Below, piece by piece: positions 13,277 through 25,020 of a stretch of 64,000 nucleotides of DNA. The translations under genes and the position numbers were made by a program. Source of the DNA: Cyprinodon diabolis (Eukaryota > Chordata > Actinopteri > Cyprinodontiformes > Cyprinodontidae); NCBI GenBank assembly GCA_030533445.1, contig CM060070.1, positions 29,536,501 to 29,600,500 on the forward strand, written 5' to 3'. A model generated the notes under the pieces. The model was given only the letters and a program-made list of their open reading frames with translations, did not search any database and was not told the origin of the DNA. Every line of letters begins with the position of its first letter. The stretch's first letter is position 1.

Positions 13277-13683
13277 TTTACATCCGGCTTCTTCTTTCAG
13301 CCTGCGCCAACGAACAAACTCCTTTCCAAGATCGACTCGTTTTTTCTTTTGCACTATTCCTTTCAAATTTTCTCTTTTAGCCTCCTTAGAAGGTTCACTC
13401 TTTTTCCTTGCCTCAGCCTTAACCAGTAGTTGAGCAGACTACGGGTTATGGCTGAGTAGAGCAAAAGCCATAGCTCCATGAGGATATAAGCGATACATTC
13501 TTCCAAGTCACATTACCTGGCCAATGACAGTGCGTCTTCTCCCAATGTACATAGGCTGTATTTCAACAGGAGAGCCCCGCTCGTAGCATTGATAGTGTCA
13601 GGTGTATATTGGTCTGAGGAATCATTTAAAATAACTCATTTGCTTCAACTCTTAAGGTCACAAAGTCCGTGGTGTGCCTTTAA

Positions 13684-15068
13684 CCTTAACTGAACAAAGA
13701 TAAAAAAGAAACCTAAAGAAAAATCTGACAGAGATCTAAAATAAAAAAAATGATTTAAACTGAAATGAACTAGATAAAATAAAAACTGCCACAGCTTTCC
13801 AATAACAAACAACCACAAATAAGACAAAATCTAATAACAAAACACCAATGATCAGCCATTGCACTACAGACTCCTAAAGATTAACAGATATGTTGTGTAT
13901 CTAAAAACTGTAGTTATTAATGTGTAATACATTTAGCAGCAAAGTATTTTCACAAATCAGTCAGCTGCAGTAACTCTTAGCAGATTCTGTCATATTAAAA
14001 GCCTTGGTAGTATTATATAGCTCCTCTAGTTGGACACTAAGAACATTGTGCACCATCTTACCTGTTTCCTTCAGTTTTTCTCCCTGATATTGTTTGTGCC
14101 GATGTGTGCCAGCAGCACAAAAAACAGAAAACAAACCATTTCTCAATAATAACAAATATTATAGTCTACCAATGGTTTTTGTGGTGACACGCTGTATTTT
14201 CTCAAACAAATATGTTTAAATCGTTGTTGCTGCAGCTAAAAGGAAAAATGACAGCTATCAAAACTTTTGTTATATGTCCAGCGGGAGTCTTGTTAGTTTG
14301 TGTAATCTGTCTATTCAATTTCAGCAAAACATGTAAGTAGGGCGACATATGTGAACAAACATTAAATGTAAGAGTTTTCTTTGTGACTGTAAACTGCCTG
14401 TGTATCAAGGCTGAAGAAAGACTGACCAATTTGTAGATGTCACCGTTTATTGCAACAGAAGGACGAAATGAACTGTTCACTCTGTGATTACTCTGTTTTT
14501 GCTACTTTTGTATCTTCTTCAATGCATCGTCAATCTTCACCCATTTTCAGGCCAGCTTATTTTTTCACTCCCAAACACAAAGGTGTTTACAGGGTTTGGG
14601 AGCAAGCCATTAAGGGGACCAGTTTCCCCTTAGAAACCAGGTTCAGAAGTCAGTTTTTTTGCAAGCGCGGTTTGGGCCAGATGTCCAGACTGTCATTAGG
14701 CTGAACGAAACCTGTAACTTTATGTTTTATTGTTCCCACTTTGTTAGAGTTTGTGGATGAATTTTGTGGGTCAGACACATCCCAAAAACATAAACTTTTC
14801 TAGAGAACAGATGGATTTATAATATAATTCTAAGGTGTCTGGATTTTGTTTGTTTTTTGTGTTTAAATTTTGAAAAATTCCTTATTTTGTTAGTAGGTTT
14901 TGCCTTATTCATGGTTGTTTGTTATTCAATAGCTGGTCTGGAATTATTTCATGTGATCTGACTTAGTCGTCAGTTTTTTCTCAGATCATTTTAAATTAAT
15001 TTCTTTAAGATTATTGTAAGATTTTACAGTAGCTTTAGCTTTTTTATCCTTTTTTCTTTCTATCTTTT
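13684..15068. other. gene-free stretch
   Basis: AT-rich sequence with short chance frames (for example 14202-14480 minus, 14450-14704 plus). No domain, RNA gene or repeat boundary was recognised. Confidence 0.4.
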
Positions 15069-15115
15069 CTATGTATCTATCTGTCTGTCCGTCTGTTCAT
15101 CTATCTACCTATCTA

Positions 15116-15166
<51 letters not shown>
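15069..15166. repeat. tetranucleotide microsatellite, CTAT/CTGT
   Basis: An irregular CTAT/CTGT/CCGT mixture grades into an uninterrupted CTGT array of about 12 units from 15117. It is a simple repeat with no coding role. Confidence 0.95.
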
Positions 15167-15297
15167 TTATCAATGTCCTCTTGGAATTGAACAATTGAAG
15201 ATTAGGACAAGTGTGAAAATAATCTGCCTTTTTAAACCAGATGATATGAGATCAATATCTTTGATCTGGTCCACTTTATGGTTCTAAGCATTCCATT

Positions 15298-15807
15298 TGT
15301 CAGGAAAACGGTGTTGGTTTGGAGGACCCAAATGCAGAAACAAGTAGGCAGCGGTGAAAATAAGTGGGTTTAATTAGGTTCACAGAAACTGAGGCAGGAA
15401 TCAAAAAAGTCCAACAAAATAACAAACGAACCAGAACCAAGGGGACATCAGGGTAAACCAAAACTCAAGGAGCCAGGGAGAGACGAGGAAGGCAGACAGA
15501 CGTTAGACGAGATGTAAGACGAGGATCCAGCAAACAGGAACTGAAGAGGGAGGGCTTTTAAAGGGGACAGAGACAGGGAGAGGGCTAATGAGGGAATTGA
15601 AAACAGGTGAGGGCTGAACAGAAAACAGAGCAAGAGAAAGAGGACACAAGAGGGCAGCAGAGGACAACAAATGGAAAACCTGGAAGACAGGAACTAATAA
15701 GAAAAATACAATATAATAATCAAATAACTAGGATAAAGAAACATGGTGAAAAGAAAACTAAACACTAGAAATCAAGGAGCAAAAGAAAAACATAACAAAA
15801 CCTAACA
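15298..15807 (-). mobile_element. solo LTR with 5-bp target duplication, family A, copy 2
   Basis: This 510-bp block has TG...CA ends (plus strand TGTCAGGAAAAC to CCTAACA). An exact 5-bp direct repeat CCATT flanks it at 15293-15297 and 15808-15812. On the minus strand it carries the family-A order: TGTTAGGTTTTG start, TTTAAAAG TATA-like site, GATTCCTGCCTCAG, then GCATTTGGGTCCTC close to the end. No internal gag-pol region is present. The 61-codon minus-strand frame within it is LTR sequence. Confidence 0.8.
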
Positions 15808-15812
15808 CCATT

Positions 15813-16535
15813 GTGTTACATGCTTGTCAGGAGGCCAAGCAGTCTTGGACGTGGGACCTAAAGTGGTTGAAAGAGAAGCATGCTTCATAAAAGTTTTTAG
15901 CAGACAAAGCTTTAAGTCTTTCTGGTGCAGAACATCAACCAAACCACACCAACCCAGAACAATGGCAGACAAGTTTCTTAAATAGAGGTGGAATTAAATT
16001 GGAAGAAACCACTATAAAAGAATATGCAGCTGCAAAATAATAAGAAACAACATTTGTTTTAAATGAACAGACAATGAAAGAAATACATTTACCAATCAAC
16101 AAAACAGAAATATTTTAATTAAATCAAAGCAAATACTGAAAACTTAACATAGAAAACACAATACATGGGACCAAACTCCCACCCTTCAATTCTCCAGTGG
16201 TGCCGTCCTGTTCACACCTGCTTGGCGAAGGAAACGGCAGAGATGAGTATTTCACAAAGAACTTTGAAATATTCCCTCTTTAATTCATGCGTTTTCCTTT
16301 TAGGAATAGCTAAGCAAAAAAGTATTGAAAAGTGAAATCAATTTGACCTTTTTACTGGTGATGGGTTGTAACTGTATTGATACTGCATTGATACGGCCTC
16401 ACAGAATACTGACACCTGCTGGACCTTTAAAGCCACAACAGGCAGCTTGTTTGACAGACAAAACTGAATTGATTTGATGACCTATTACAATGATATAATT
16501 TAAGTTATTGTAGTTTATATTGTATTATATCAAGT
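15813..16535. other. gene-free stretch
   Basis: No gene or bounded repeat recognised. The sequence is AT-rich with several AAACA runs. Confidence 0.4.
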
Positions 16536-16715
16536 CTATCCTCGAGGGCTGCTTTCCTGCAGGTTTTAGGGGTTTCCCGGCTCCTACACAGCTGATTTAC
16601 ATTCATAGTTGATTTACAAGCTTTTGCTGAACTGCAATCATCCAAATCATCTGTGCTAAAGCAGAAAAACCTGTAAGACCTGCAGAACAGCGGCCCTCCA
16701 GGACTGACTTTGGGG
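16536..16715. mobile_element. short MITE-like inverted-repeat element
   Basis: TCCTCGAGGGCTGCTTTCC at about 16539 is mirrored by a complement-like CGGCCCTCCAGGACTG near 16690-16706, each joined to CCTGCAGGTTTTA / TAAGACCTGCAG. The unit is about 170 bp with no frame of its own and matches a dispersed teleost repeat that I recognise from memory. Edges are approximate. The two minus-strand frames of 80-89 codons that cross it are not genes. Confidence 0.55.
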
Positions 16716-19700
16716 ATTTCTGCTTTATGGGCTTGATGCATGCACCCATGCATCGGTGTTGCTGGACCCATCACTACTTTTTACAAAAAATAAAACAAAA
16801 TAAGGCCTACGAAAGAAACCACACCCAAACAATCCACTGGACCCAAAACAACCAAAAGAAACCAAACTACAAAACCAGATGCTGTGTTTAACTGTTATCT
16901 TTATTAAATATACAGGTAACAATGGCTCATTGTTAGAGTACTGGCTGTATCTTCCACTAGCAAACAACTCAATGCAATCACATGGATTTCCTTAGATTGA
17001 AAGGGTTTATTGCTTTTCTACTACTATCATGTGTATGATTAATAATTTAGGTAATGTATTTTGTATTTCAGCAAATTGTTAAGTTCATGAGACCGTTGTG
17101 TCATTATTCTATGGGTGAGAATCCAAAAAGTTTGGAAACCTCTTCTATAGAAATCCCCAGAGTGAATAATATAGGATAAATCATCCAACCTGGATTAACG
17201 AAATCTGTTAACTCTATTCTAGATTAAATCTGATCTGTGTACCTCCATAAAAAAAAGAAAAGGAACAGGAGGATGATTTACTTTCGACACCAGCCTATTG
17301 GACAGTACTTGGATGGTTTAAAAGAAACATTAAAATTCTTAGCAACGTTCTTGCCAAAGTCCAGAGAAGAGTCTGTCAGAAAACCAGTGGTGTGTTTTAA
17401 AGGATGATTGAAATCACCCAGCCTGGAGAAACTGGGGCTGTTCTGCCTTCAGGAAGGACCAAAAAAATGTTCAACAAAGTTTGTCAAAATGACATAAATC
17501 CACCAGTGGAGATGGACTGAAGATAAAAAAAAAAAAAGGCCCTTCTGTGATGAAAAACTGCTGCAAACCTTAGATGGCTAACATTCATTTAGCATCAGCT
17601 GTGGATATTACATTTTCCCAGCAAGGCTTATTTCAACATTGTATATCTTGTACATTATGTGGATTTCAAAACGAAAAAAGCATAAAATTATGAAATGATA
17701 TACCTTAGTAACATAATGTCTTCATAAAGGTTTGATATTGAATCCATGGCCACAGGTATTGGTGTGCATAACAATACTCCTATTGGAAATGTGACTAAAG
17801 TATTTTCTTTCCTTCCATTCCATAATTTCCTCATTTAGGTTTAACTCTGATCAGTTCCTACTTATTCTAATCCCTATTGGCTTCCTCGTGGCCATTTTGG
17901 AAGCTGCAGATGCCAATAATGAAAACACAGCAAGGTCTGTCCTTGCTGTTTGTTTTATTGATGTTTATTTCTCCACCTACACTGTTTGCTGGGGGCACAG
18001 CTGCAGACCCTTCTCACTTGCCAATTAGGCCTACATGTTTAGTCACTTACCCTGATGATATTCCAATTACACCTACACAACGACGCAGTCACTATAATTA
18101 GGCTTCTACACCATCTGAGGTTCCCAGATGAACATATGAAGTGCCACTGCTCAGGTTAATGCTGCCCAGCTGGCTTTCTCCTCTCTAAAAAACTCAAATC
18201 TGAAGGTTGAAATGATGTGAGATAAAGTCAACAGATATTATTTGGTTTTATGTAGGGAGACAGTAAGGTATTATGTGGAAATGCTTTCACTTGAACATTT
18301 TGAGATTATTTGTATATTGTTTGTTTTTAAGTTGTGTTCAGGACTACAGAGCTTCACTGAAATGAGAAGGAAGGCTTCTAATTATCTAACTTGAATATTT
18401 AAGTTAATAAAGTACTTTGATTAAATATTTATTAATCATCCATACCTGCTTACTGTTTTAAGGTTTGGTGACATAATTTGGTTCTTTGATAATGATAAAG
18501 TTCTCTTAATGACAAAGCATAATACAAGAAACATTTTTAATAATATAAGAAAATGGCCTATCTTTATTCACTAAGCAAAAATATCAACATAAAGGTATTT
18601 TTTGACTAAAGAAAGCCTCTCTGTTCCATTATTGATAGTCTTGCACCTTTTGGATAGCTTTGCATCTCTAGTGAAGGATACAAAGCTTACTTTCCCTAGT
18701 CTTTACTTTCATATCTGATTTAAGTCACCCCACAGCATCTCTATCAGGAATTTCCATTTGTCAAAATAGAGATTATTAACAAATTATCTTAATTGACATG
18801 ACACAATGACACCTCCACCTCCTTGCTTAACAACGGCTATGAGGTTTACTTCATGTAATGCTGTGTACTGTTAAAGCAATACAAATAATGTTCTGGTGTT
18901 CATACAATTCAACTAAAAACATATATAATTTTTTTCATATGTATGACTATAATCTGGCCTGAGTCTTTTACTTGTTTTAAAGATGAACATTTTCCTCCTT
19001 GGATACTTTTCATGCTTCTCTGTAATCATAAAGACCAGCTTTTCATGTTAACAGTACTGAGAGCCTTTTTTAGGAGCCCATTGAGAACTCAAGAATCTAG
19101 ACACCTCCTTGAAGCATGGTGAGGTCCTCAGTCAGGGGGAATTTGCCCATATAAGAAGATCTGCGCATGTTTAAAGTTTACTCTCTTGCAAGTTATTCTC
19201 TATACAGTGGTAAACTCTTGGATCACACCCCAGCTTGTACTCTCATCTAAAGAGTCAGCGCAACACTACAATTTACATGAAGTTTTAAAATGTAGTCTTT
19301 AACTTTCATTATACGCATTTATAACTTAATTTTCTCAGTAGTATTAGAATGTATACTATATACTTATATGTCAAATTATGAATAATCCACCTTCCTGGTT
19401 GTATACATGCCATCTCTCATCCATCATAAGTTGTTTAGGATCTAGTAAAAAAAAAATTATAAACTAGAAATAATAAAGACATCTGACTGATCAATCAATG
19501 ATTAGTTTTTAAACTTGACAAATTTAAGTTTGTTTACAGGAATGTACATGCTTACATTTAAATGTGGATACCAAAGGCAGTTTTCTGTGAATTACTTCTT
19601 GATTTTGAAGGCGTAATTTTCTAAATTCTATTTCATTCAGAGAAAAAAAGGAGCACAGAAGCGCTTTTCTATCTTCTAACAGCCTTCTGCTGACTTTGTG

Positions 19701-20599
19701 ACTGACTTAGTCTAAGAACTAAGAAACTCTTCAAACACCCAGCTCTGCTTCTGCTCAGCCTTTCTTCTGAAGCAGTTCTGTGTGCACCATGATTTTGATC
19801 ATTTTCAAAACTGCAAATAGCATACTGGAAAATGTGAAATATATCGCAAAAAATTGAAAGACTTTCTCTGATCACAACATGTTATCATCAAAGCTAAACA
19901 TTTCAGTCAGTCTCTGACAATCAACATTCAAACAGATTTTTTCTGAAATCCTTTTTCAGTTTGTGCTTTTCCCTAAATGACCACCTGGGGGCGCCAGCCT
20001 TCCATTTACACACAAAAAAATGTTCACCTGCCTCCCAGTACCTTCTCCTCCATTGCAGTCTCCCTTCATGGATCTCTGTTTTGCACAGCCCTTACTTCTC
20101 ATAGTTAATTTTCTTGTTAAACCTCTCAATCTTATATTTCAGGTGAAGAAAAGCTGTCAGTGCTCAGGGCAGGTACAAAACTTCTCTGTTCTCCACATAG
20201 GCTGCTTCATGTAGCAAACGTCAACTCATTAGTGTCACAGGGTCTCTGTTTGGTGTCAGGAAATACACCATAACTGTTCTGATGTCGTTGTTGCTCCAGG
20301 GCTTTATCAGAGTTGCATGATTTGTGTATGTGTGTCTGAAATAATGTATAAATCATAAGCAGAGTAGCAAGTGAGAATGAACAGATCCCTTTTTTTTTAT
20401 TCTCTTTCACCTTCTTGAAACTTCTTACATGTGTTTCTCTTTAAAATGAACAGTAACATTCCCCCTTAAAAGTATTAATGCCCCTTTAATATATCACCAT
20501 CATAACCACACATTTTACTGTGCTATGAAGGGAGTAAAGCTCTAATCAGTGAAGCTAAGGCACACACTAACATCATAAGAGTTCAGCTATAAATCACAA
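16716..20599. other. gene-free stretch with a possible Tc1-like relic
   Basis: About 18600-19150 reads like antisense, decayed Tc1/mariner-type transposase (GACACCTCCACCTCCTTGC, CTCTGTAATCATAAAG), but I can show no ends. A 74-codon plus-strand frame at 17877-18101 starts with a hydrophobic segment resembling a signal peptide. It has no further support: no splice sites, no second exon, no known family. Confidence 0.35.
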
Positions 20600-21040
20600 A
20601 GGATACAAATTGGACCTCTTTGGAAGAGTGGCTGCAAGAAAGAAGGATTGCTGTTTGCCACAAACAGTTTAGGGGACCAGACAAACATCTGGAAAAGCTG
20701 CTATGGTGAGATAGACAAAAATCTTATTATTTTTGGTCTATGCACATCATCCTGAAGACACCGATTTCTTGCTGAAACATGGTGGTAGCTGCATTATGAT
20801 GTGAGGAAGCTTTACCTCAGCAGTGAGAGGAAAGGCGGTCAAAAATGCATGTTGTTAAACACAACCTTGAAGGAAATCTTTTATAAACTGAAAAACAGGA
20901 CAACAATGTCCAAGGCAGAGCAGTTTGACGTCATTGCCAAAATGGTGTGCTCAATAACACTGCAAAGTAAAGCTGACTTGATTTTTGATTTCTTGGCTTA
21001 TGTCATTATCCCAAAAGCACAGCTTGTGCAATCGCCGCCT
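20600..21040 (+). pseudogene. Tc1-like transposase relic
   Basis: Fragments in the order of a Tc1/mariner transposase are readable on the plus strand: TTTGGAAGAGTGGCTGCAAG, TTTGCCACAAACAG, ACATCTGGAAAAGCTGC, then GAAACATGGTGGTAGCTGC, the equivalent of the family's K-H/Y-G-G-G-S-I-M-L-W motif. Frameshifts and stops break the frame throughout, so it cannot encode an enzyme. The section after about 20820 recurs inverted at 27040-27300, so both come from one element family. Confidence 0.6.
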
Positions 21041-21879
21041 TGAGCTACATGTAGTAGTTGCAGTGCGTTGTGGATTGTGAGTAGTGTTGATGTTTTACCA
21101 TCTTACGCTGAGTCATATATTTACTGCCTTCATTTTTCTTTGCAGGGTTTTTTTTTTTGTGTGGAAAAATAGAGCATTTCTGAGATTTCAAATGTGGAAA
21201 AAGTAAAATAGTGAGATGGCCTTGGTCTAAACTCCACATCGAAATTGAAGTCAAATCAAAGAGAGTACCCACTGGCACTGGTACAGCCTTTTTTAATTAA
21301 TCAGATCTACCATAATGAGTGTGTCGCTGTAGGATAGGCAGTGAAATGAAGATGTTTGGATGTTGCAATGACAGGCAGACAGAGAAACTGATGGTCAGGA
21401 TAGACAGATATCTCGGGGATAAACAGATTTGGAGTTGTTGTATTGTTTTTGTTTTTTATTCTGGAATGAATTGGTTATAAACAAGCTGTAAATTATCCCA
21501 GAGGTGACAAATACAGCCAGTCCGTTCAATTCTGTCATTTGAGCACTGCAGCACTGGAGGGCATTCGCTCCCATAAAACTGAAGTGAATGAGAAGCTCAG
21601 ACAAATCCTCTCAGCCCTGCACCACTCAACATATGTGAAAAGGACTGATAGGCTCCCTGGAGAGATGATGAGCTGGAATGGAAAAGTAGAGGAGAGTAAA
21701 CGAGATCTTAACTGGACAACATGAACAGAAAGTGAAATACAACTATACATCAATTTACTAATATCACTTTTTAAATGCTTTGAAATTTAATGCTTTTAAT
21801 TGTTGTATTTTTTTTTCACCTGCGCAATGCATGCTGGGTTGATTAAACAGTTCAAACTGAACAGGTTTGAGGATACTCA
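21041..21879. other. gene-free stretch
   Basis: Short overlapping frames occur on both strands around 21395-21753. None resembles a known protein and no repeat boundary was seen. Confidence 0.35.
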
Positions 21880-24130
21880 TTGCTGTTTTGGATGAAGTCT
21901 TTCTGTGCAGGGACCTACAGATTACACTTTTTCTCGATTGTTTACATACATTTTCTGAAAGAATGCCTCATATTTTCAGAACTCTACACAAAAATAAAAA
22001 AGACACACAATGGTCAAAACCCCCCTTAATCCTCCTTTACTTTCAAAACGATGTTATTTCTTCTCAAAATTGTATTTTGTCTTCAAATGACCCACATAAA
22101 CCATCATATGAATAGACATTCATAAGAACCAGTTGAACACTGATGTGCTCAATGTAAAAACTATGATGAATGGAAAACACTTCTTTCATTATGATGACTC
22201 AGCCTTTTTTTTTGTTCACTGTTACACTTACAGACAGTACCTACATATGGGTGTTGTATAATATTTGAGAATATTGTTTTTATACTCAAAACACACAAAT
22301 ACACAGTAACAAATATATTTTATTTGTCCCACAAAAACAATGTACACAGTATGTATCCCATTCCCAACCAACACAAAGTTGCACATACACTACATACAAA
22401 ACAACAGAAGAATTTAATGTACACAGGGTAAAAAAAAACTACTATGCTGCATCCTCTCTTCTGTTGTGGTCTGGCCACAGCCCCTAATCCAGATCATAAG
22501 CAATGTTTTCCTGACCAAACAGCATGGGAAATATCGCCTAGCATGGCAATTCCAGCCATGACAAGCCTCGACTGCTATGTCCTCCATAGCTTGGAGGACG
22601 CATGTGGATGCACATAGTTATATCGCAATTTTTTTTACTCCCTCTGAATTGCATTCAAAAGACACCCTGTAGACCTGCTTCAAGACCCAGTCCAGTGTTG
22701 ATAAGTTTATCCTATCAATATTTTGAAATATGTCAATATTTTCTATCATTTTTCTTTGTATTTGCTGTAATGTCATGGAGTTGTTTTATAGGACCATGTT
22801 AATGATTTCAGTTATCTGTTTAGGAGACGGAATGTTGGTAATATTTCAATTCTGCCAAACAAATAAGTAAAATACTGTAAATACAATGTAGGTATTCAAT
22901 TCAATATAATTCAATTCAGTTTTTATTTACATAGCGCCAATTCACAACACATGTCATCTCAAGGCACTTTACAGTTCACCAGATCATCCAGTCAAATTGA
23001 TTCAAAGTTTGTATCTAAGGAAAACCAGTTGATTGCATCGACTCATTGAATCGATTGCAATCCCTCACACTAAGCATGCTTGTAGTGACAGTAGAGAGGA
23101 AAAACTCCCTTTTAACAGGAAGAAACCTCCAGCAGAACCAGGCTCAGTGTGAGCGGCCATCTGCCGAGGCCGACTGGGGTTCAAGGAGACAGAAGCAGAG
23201 ATACAAAAAGCAACTGGCGGCCACATCCAGGAAACACAAAGCCAGGCAGACGAGCTCTGAGCCAGCTCCCATGTCAGGGGATGAAGAGAGCACATCCAGC
23301 CAGTCACGGTTAGAGAAACAGGACTACACTGGAAAACAGGCCAATCTCCAACATCTATTAACAAGGGTGTTGATGGCAGCAGCACAGTTGATATTTCTCT
23401 CCAGGATAATGTCACAGCCAAACAGGAACAGACGAGGCAAAGCTACTATGAGAAAAAGCAGAGAGCATAACATTACAGATAAAACTAACATATTCTGAAG
23501 AGTGGGAGAATAGAGATAGGTATACATTTCCTAAATACTTAAAACATACTTTACAGTCCTACACAACAGTCCATGGGCAATACCACTGTACTCATTGAGT
23601 ACTGGATTTATATGCAGTAATGCAATTTTATAGCAAGAGTAGAGTTCTTACCTACTCTCATTTCGAAATGGCAAATGATGGATGCTACACTATACCTCCT
23701 CAGATTTGGCTGTAGTCTTTGCCCAGAAAACTGTGTGACGGATGTTTGCCCTTATTATGAGCCATTGTGCATATTTGAAAGGCTGTGTGTTCCTTGTGAA
23801 AACAGGATATTTTCTGTATGAAACTTGTGCCAAAAGCAGAGAATTGTGTGTAGTGTTTTGAAAAAAGTGCAATTGGAGTGTAAAGCAAGAACTGTGCTCG
23901 TGGTTCAGCAGAGTTGGTTCAGGGATTTGGTGAATGAGTTACATGATGTGGTCATTGTTTCTCAATTATCAGAATTTGTGTGTAAAGAGTTGAGAAAAAC
24001 CATTAACACAGGAGGCCTGACATTACTGAAGTTGTTCTTTTTTATCATATTGTGTTTGAAGGGTGTAAATTTAAACAATCCAACATCGCCTCAAAGTTTT
24101 CATACATTAGACATTTGTTGAAACAAACGT
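21880..24130. mobile_element. composite remnant: DNA transposon carrying a second repeat
   Basis: Two blocks, about 21900-22600 and about 23690-24120, have the texture of one dispersed fish DNA-transposon family (for example CTCTACACAAAAAT, CTATGCTGCATCCTCTCTTC, and on the right AATTGTGTGTAGTGTTTTG). I assign them to the IS630/Tc1-type group from memory only. Between them is a separate, very common repeat at 22915-23480. I did not find terminal inverted repeats, so the extent is a guess. Confidence 0.35.
22915..23480 (+). repeat. dispersed teleost repeat
   Basis: Begins TTCAGTTTTTATTTACATAG and runs through ACATGTCATCTCAAGGCAC, AACTCCCTTTTAACAGGAAG, AACCTCCAGCAGAACCAGGC and GTGAGCGGCCATCTGCC. 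I recognise this string order as a high-copy element in percomorph fish genomes. A related piece is at 55985-56055. The 150-codon plus-strand frame at 23046-23498 and the 118-codon antisense frame at 23065-23421 are open simply because this repeat lacks stops in those frames. Confidence 0.6.
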
Positions 24131-24282
24131 GTTTGGCTTCTGATTTACTTTTAACTACATTAGCTAGAGCTAACACCATAAGCAGGAGCCAAGATGAAAT
24201 CAAACTGAAATAGGAAGATAATGAAAGTCTGTTTAAAGTGACAGTGAAGTTTCTTTAAGTCATTTTAAGACATCGACTTAAA

Positions 24283-25020
24283 CTGACTTTATTGTCATTT
24301 TGTGCACACAGAGTGTATACAAAAAGAAATTACGTTCAGTACAGCTCTCAAGACATTTCCATTTTTAAAGTGCAGAAGTGATAAAATGCAAACATAAGAG
24401 TGGTATATGATTTAGTTTTCAACATTCAGCGTTTTTTTTTGTTATTTTTAACCCCATTTTATACAACATTCAGCAGTCTAATGGAAGGGTTGAAGAATCT
24501 GTTCTGAAATCTTCTGGACCTGCATCGGATGTTTCGAAGCCTCTTCCCAGAGGGCAGGAGGTAGAACAGTCCATGGTGGGGGTGTGAGGGGTCATTTATG
24601 ATGTTACAGGCTCAGGACACGCAGAGCTGGGATGAAGTGTCTTTATTGGAGGGAAGAGGAGCCCCAATGATCCTCTATGTTGTTCTCACCACTCTCCTCA
24701 CCTTCTTCCAGTCTGAGGCGCTGCAGTCTCAACACCACACAGTGAGACAGCTGGTTAGAACACTCTCTATGGTGCTTCTGTAAAAGGTTGTGAGGATGGG
24801 TGGGGGCAGGTGGGCTCTCCTCATCCTCCTCAGGAAGTACAAGTGCTTTTTCTGCCCTTTTGACCAGTGAGGTGGTGTTTACAGTCCAGGTGAGGTTGTC
24901 TGTGATGTGCATCCCCAGGAATTTGGTGCTGCTGACCACCTCTACAGCTGAGCTGTTGATGACCAGTGGAGTGTGATTAGACTGGTTCTTCCTGTAGTCA
25001 ACAATGATCAAAGTTATACA
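24283..25020 (-). pseudogene. 5'-truncated LINE (L2/Rex1-like), end of reverse transcriptase ORF
   Basis: On the minus strand the translation has the C-terminal part of a CR1/L2-type reverse transcriptase polyprotein. It reads HTPLVINSSAVEVVSSTKFLGMHITDNLTW (given in pieces: HTPLVINSSAVEVVS and STKFLGMHITDNLTW) and later FYLLPSGKRLRNIRCRSRRF and RFFNPSIRLLN, the usual end of such ORFs. A short 3' UTR then ends in TATACAAAATGACAATAAAG-type sequence at 24283-24320. It lacks endonuclease and the RT core and contains frameshifts. It is a dead 5'-truncated copy. The copy at about 45630 belongs to the same family. Confidence 0.7.

Larger units (their letters stand above)
11296..13679. mobile_element. 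possible TTAA-flanked DNA transposon interrupted by an LTR
   Basis: The left edge after TTAA (11292-11295) reads AGGCACACTGTGGAAC. The right edge before TTAA (13680-13683), complemented, reads AGGCACACCACGGACT. These share AGGCACAC and a following GGA. If this is one element, it is about 1.66 kb once the inserted LTR (12557-13276) and its target duplication are removed. No transposase frame is visible, and the two edges could belong to different copies. A strong hairpin (11311-11373) lies just inside the left end. Confidence 0.35.

Noticed and set aside
17877..18101. 74-codon frame with a signal-peptide-like start
   Set aside because: No cysteine-rich or other recognisable mature region, no splice sites and no related neighbour. 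Hydrophobic starts arise often by chance in T-rich DNA.
23046..23498. 150-codon plus-strand frame, the longest apart from the sema6b exon (jointly with 35521-35973)
   Set aside because: It lies wholly within a high-copy dispersed repeat, has no domain, and an equally open antisense frame overlaps it.
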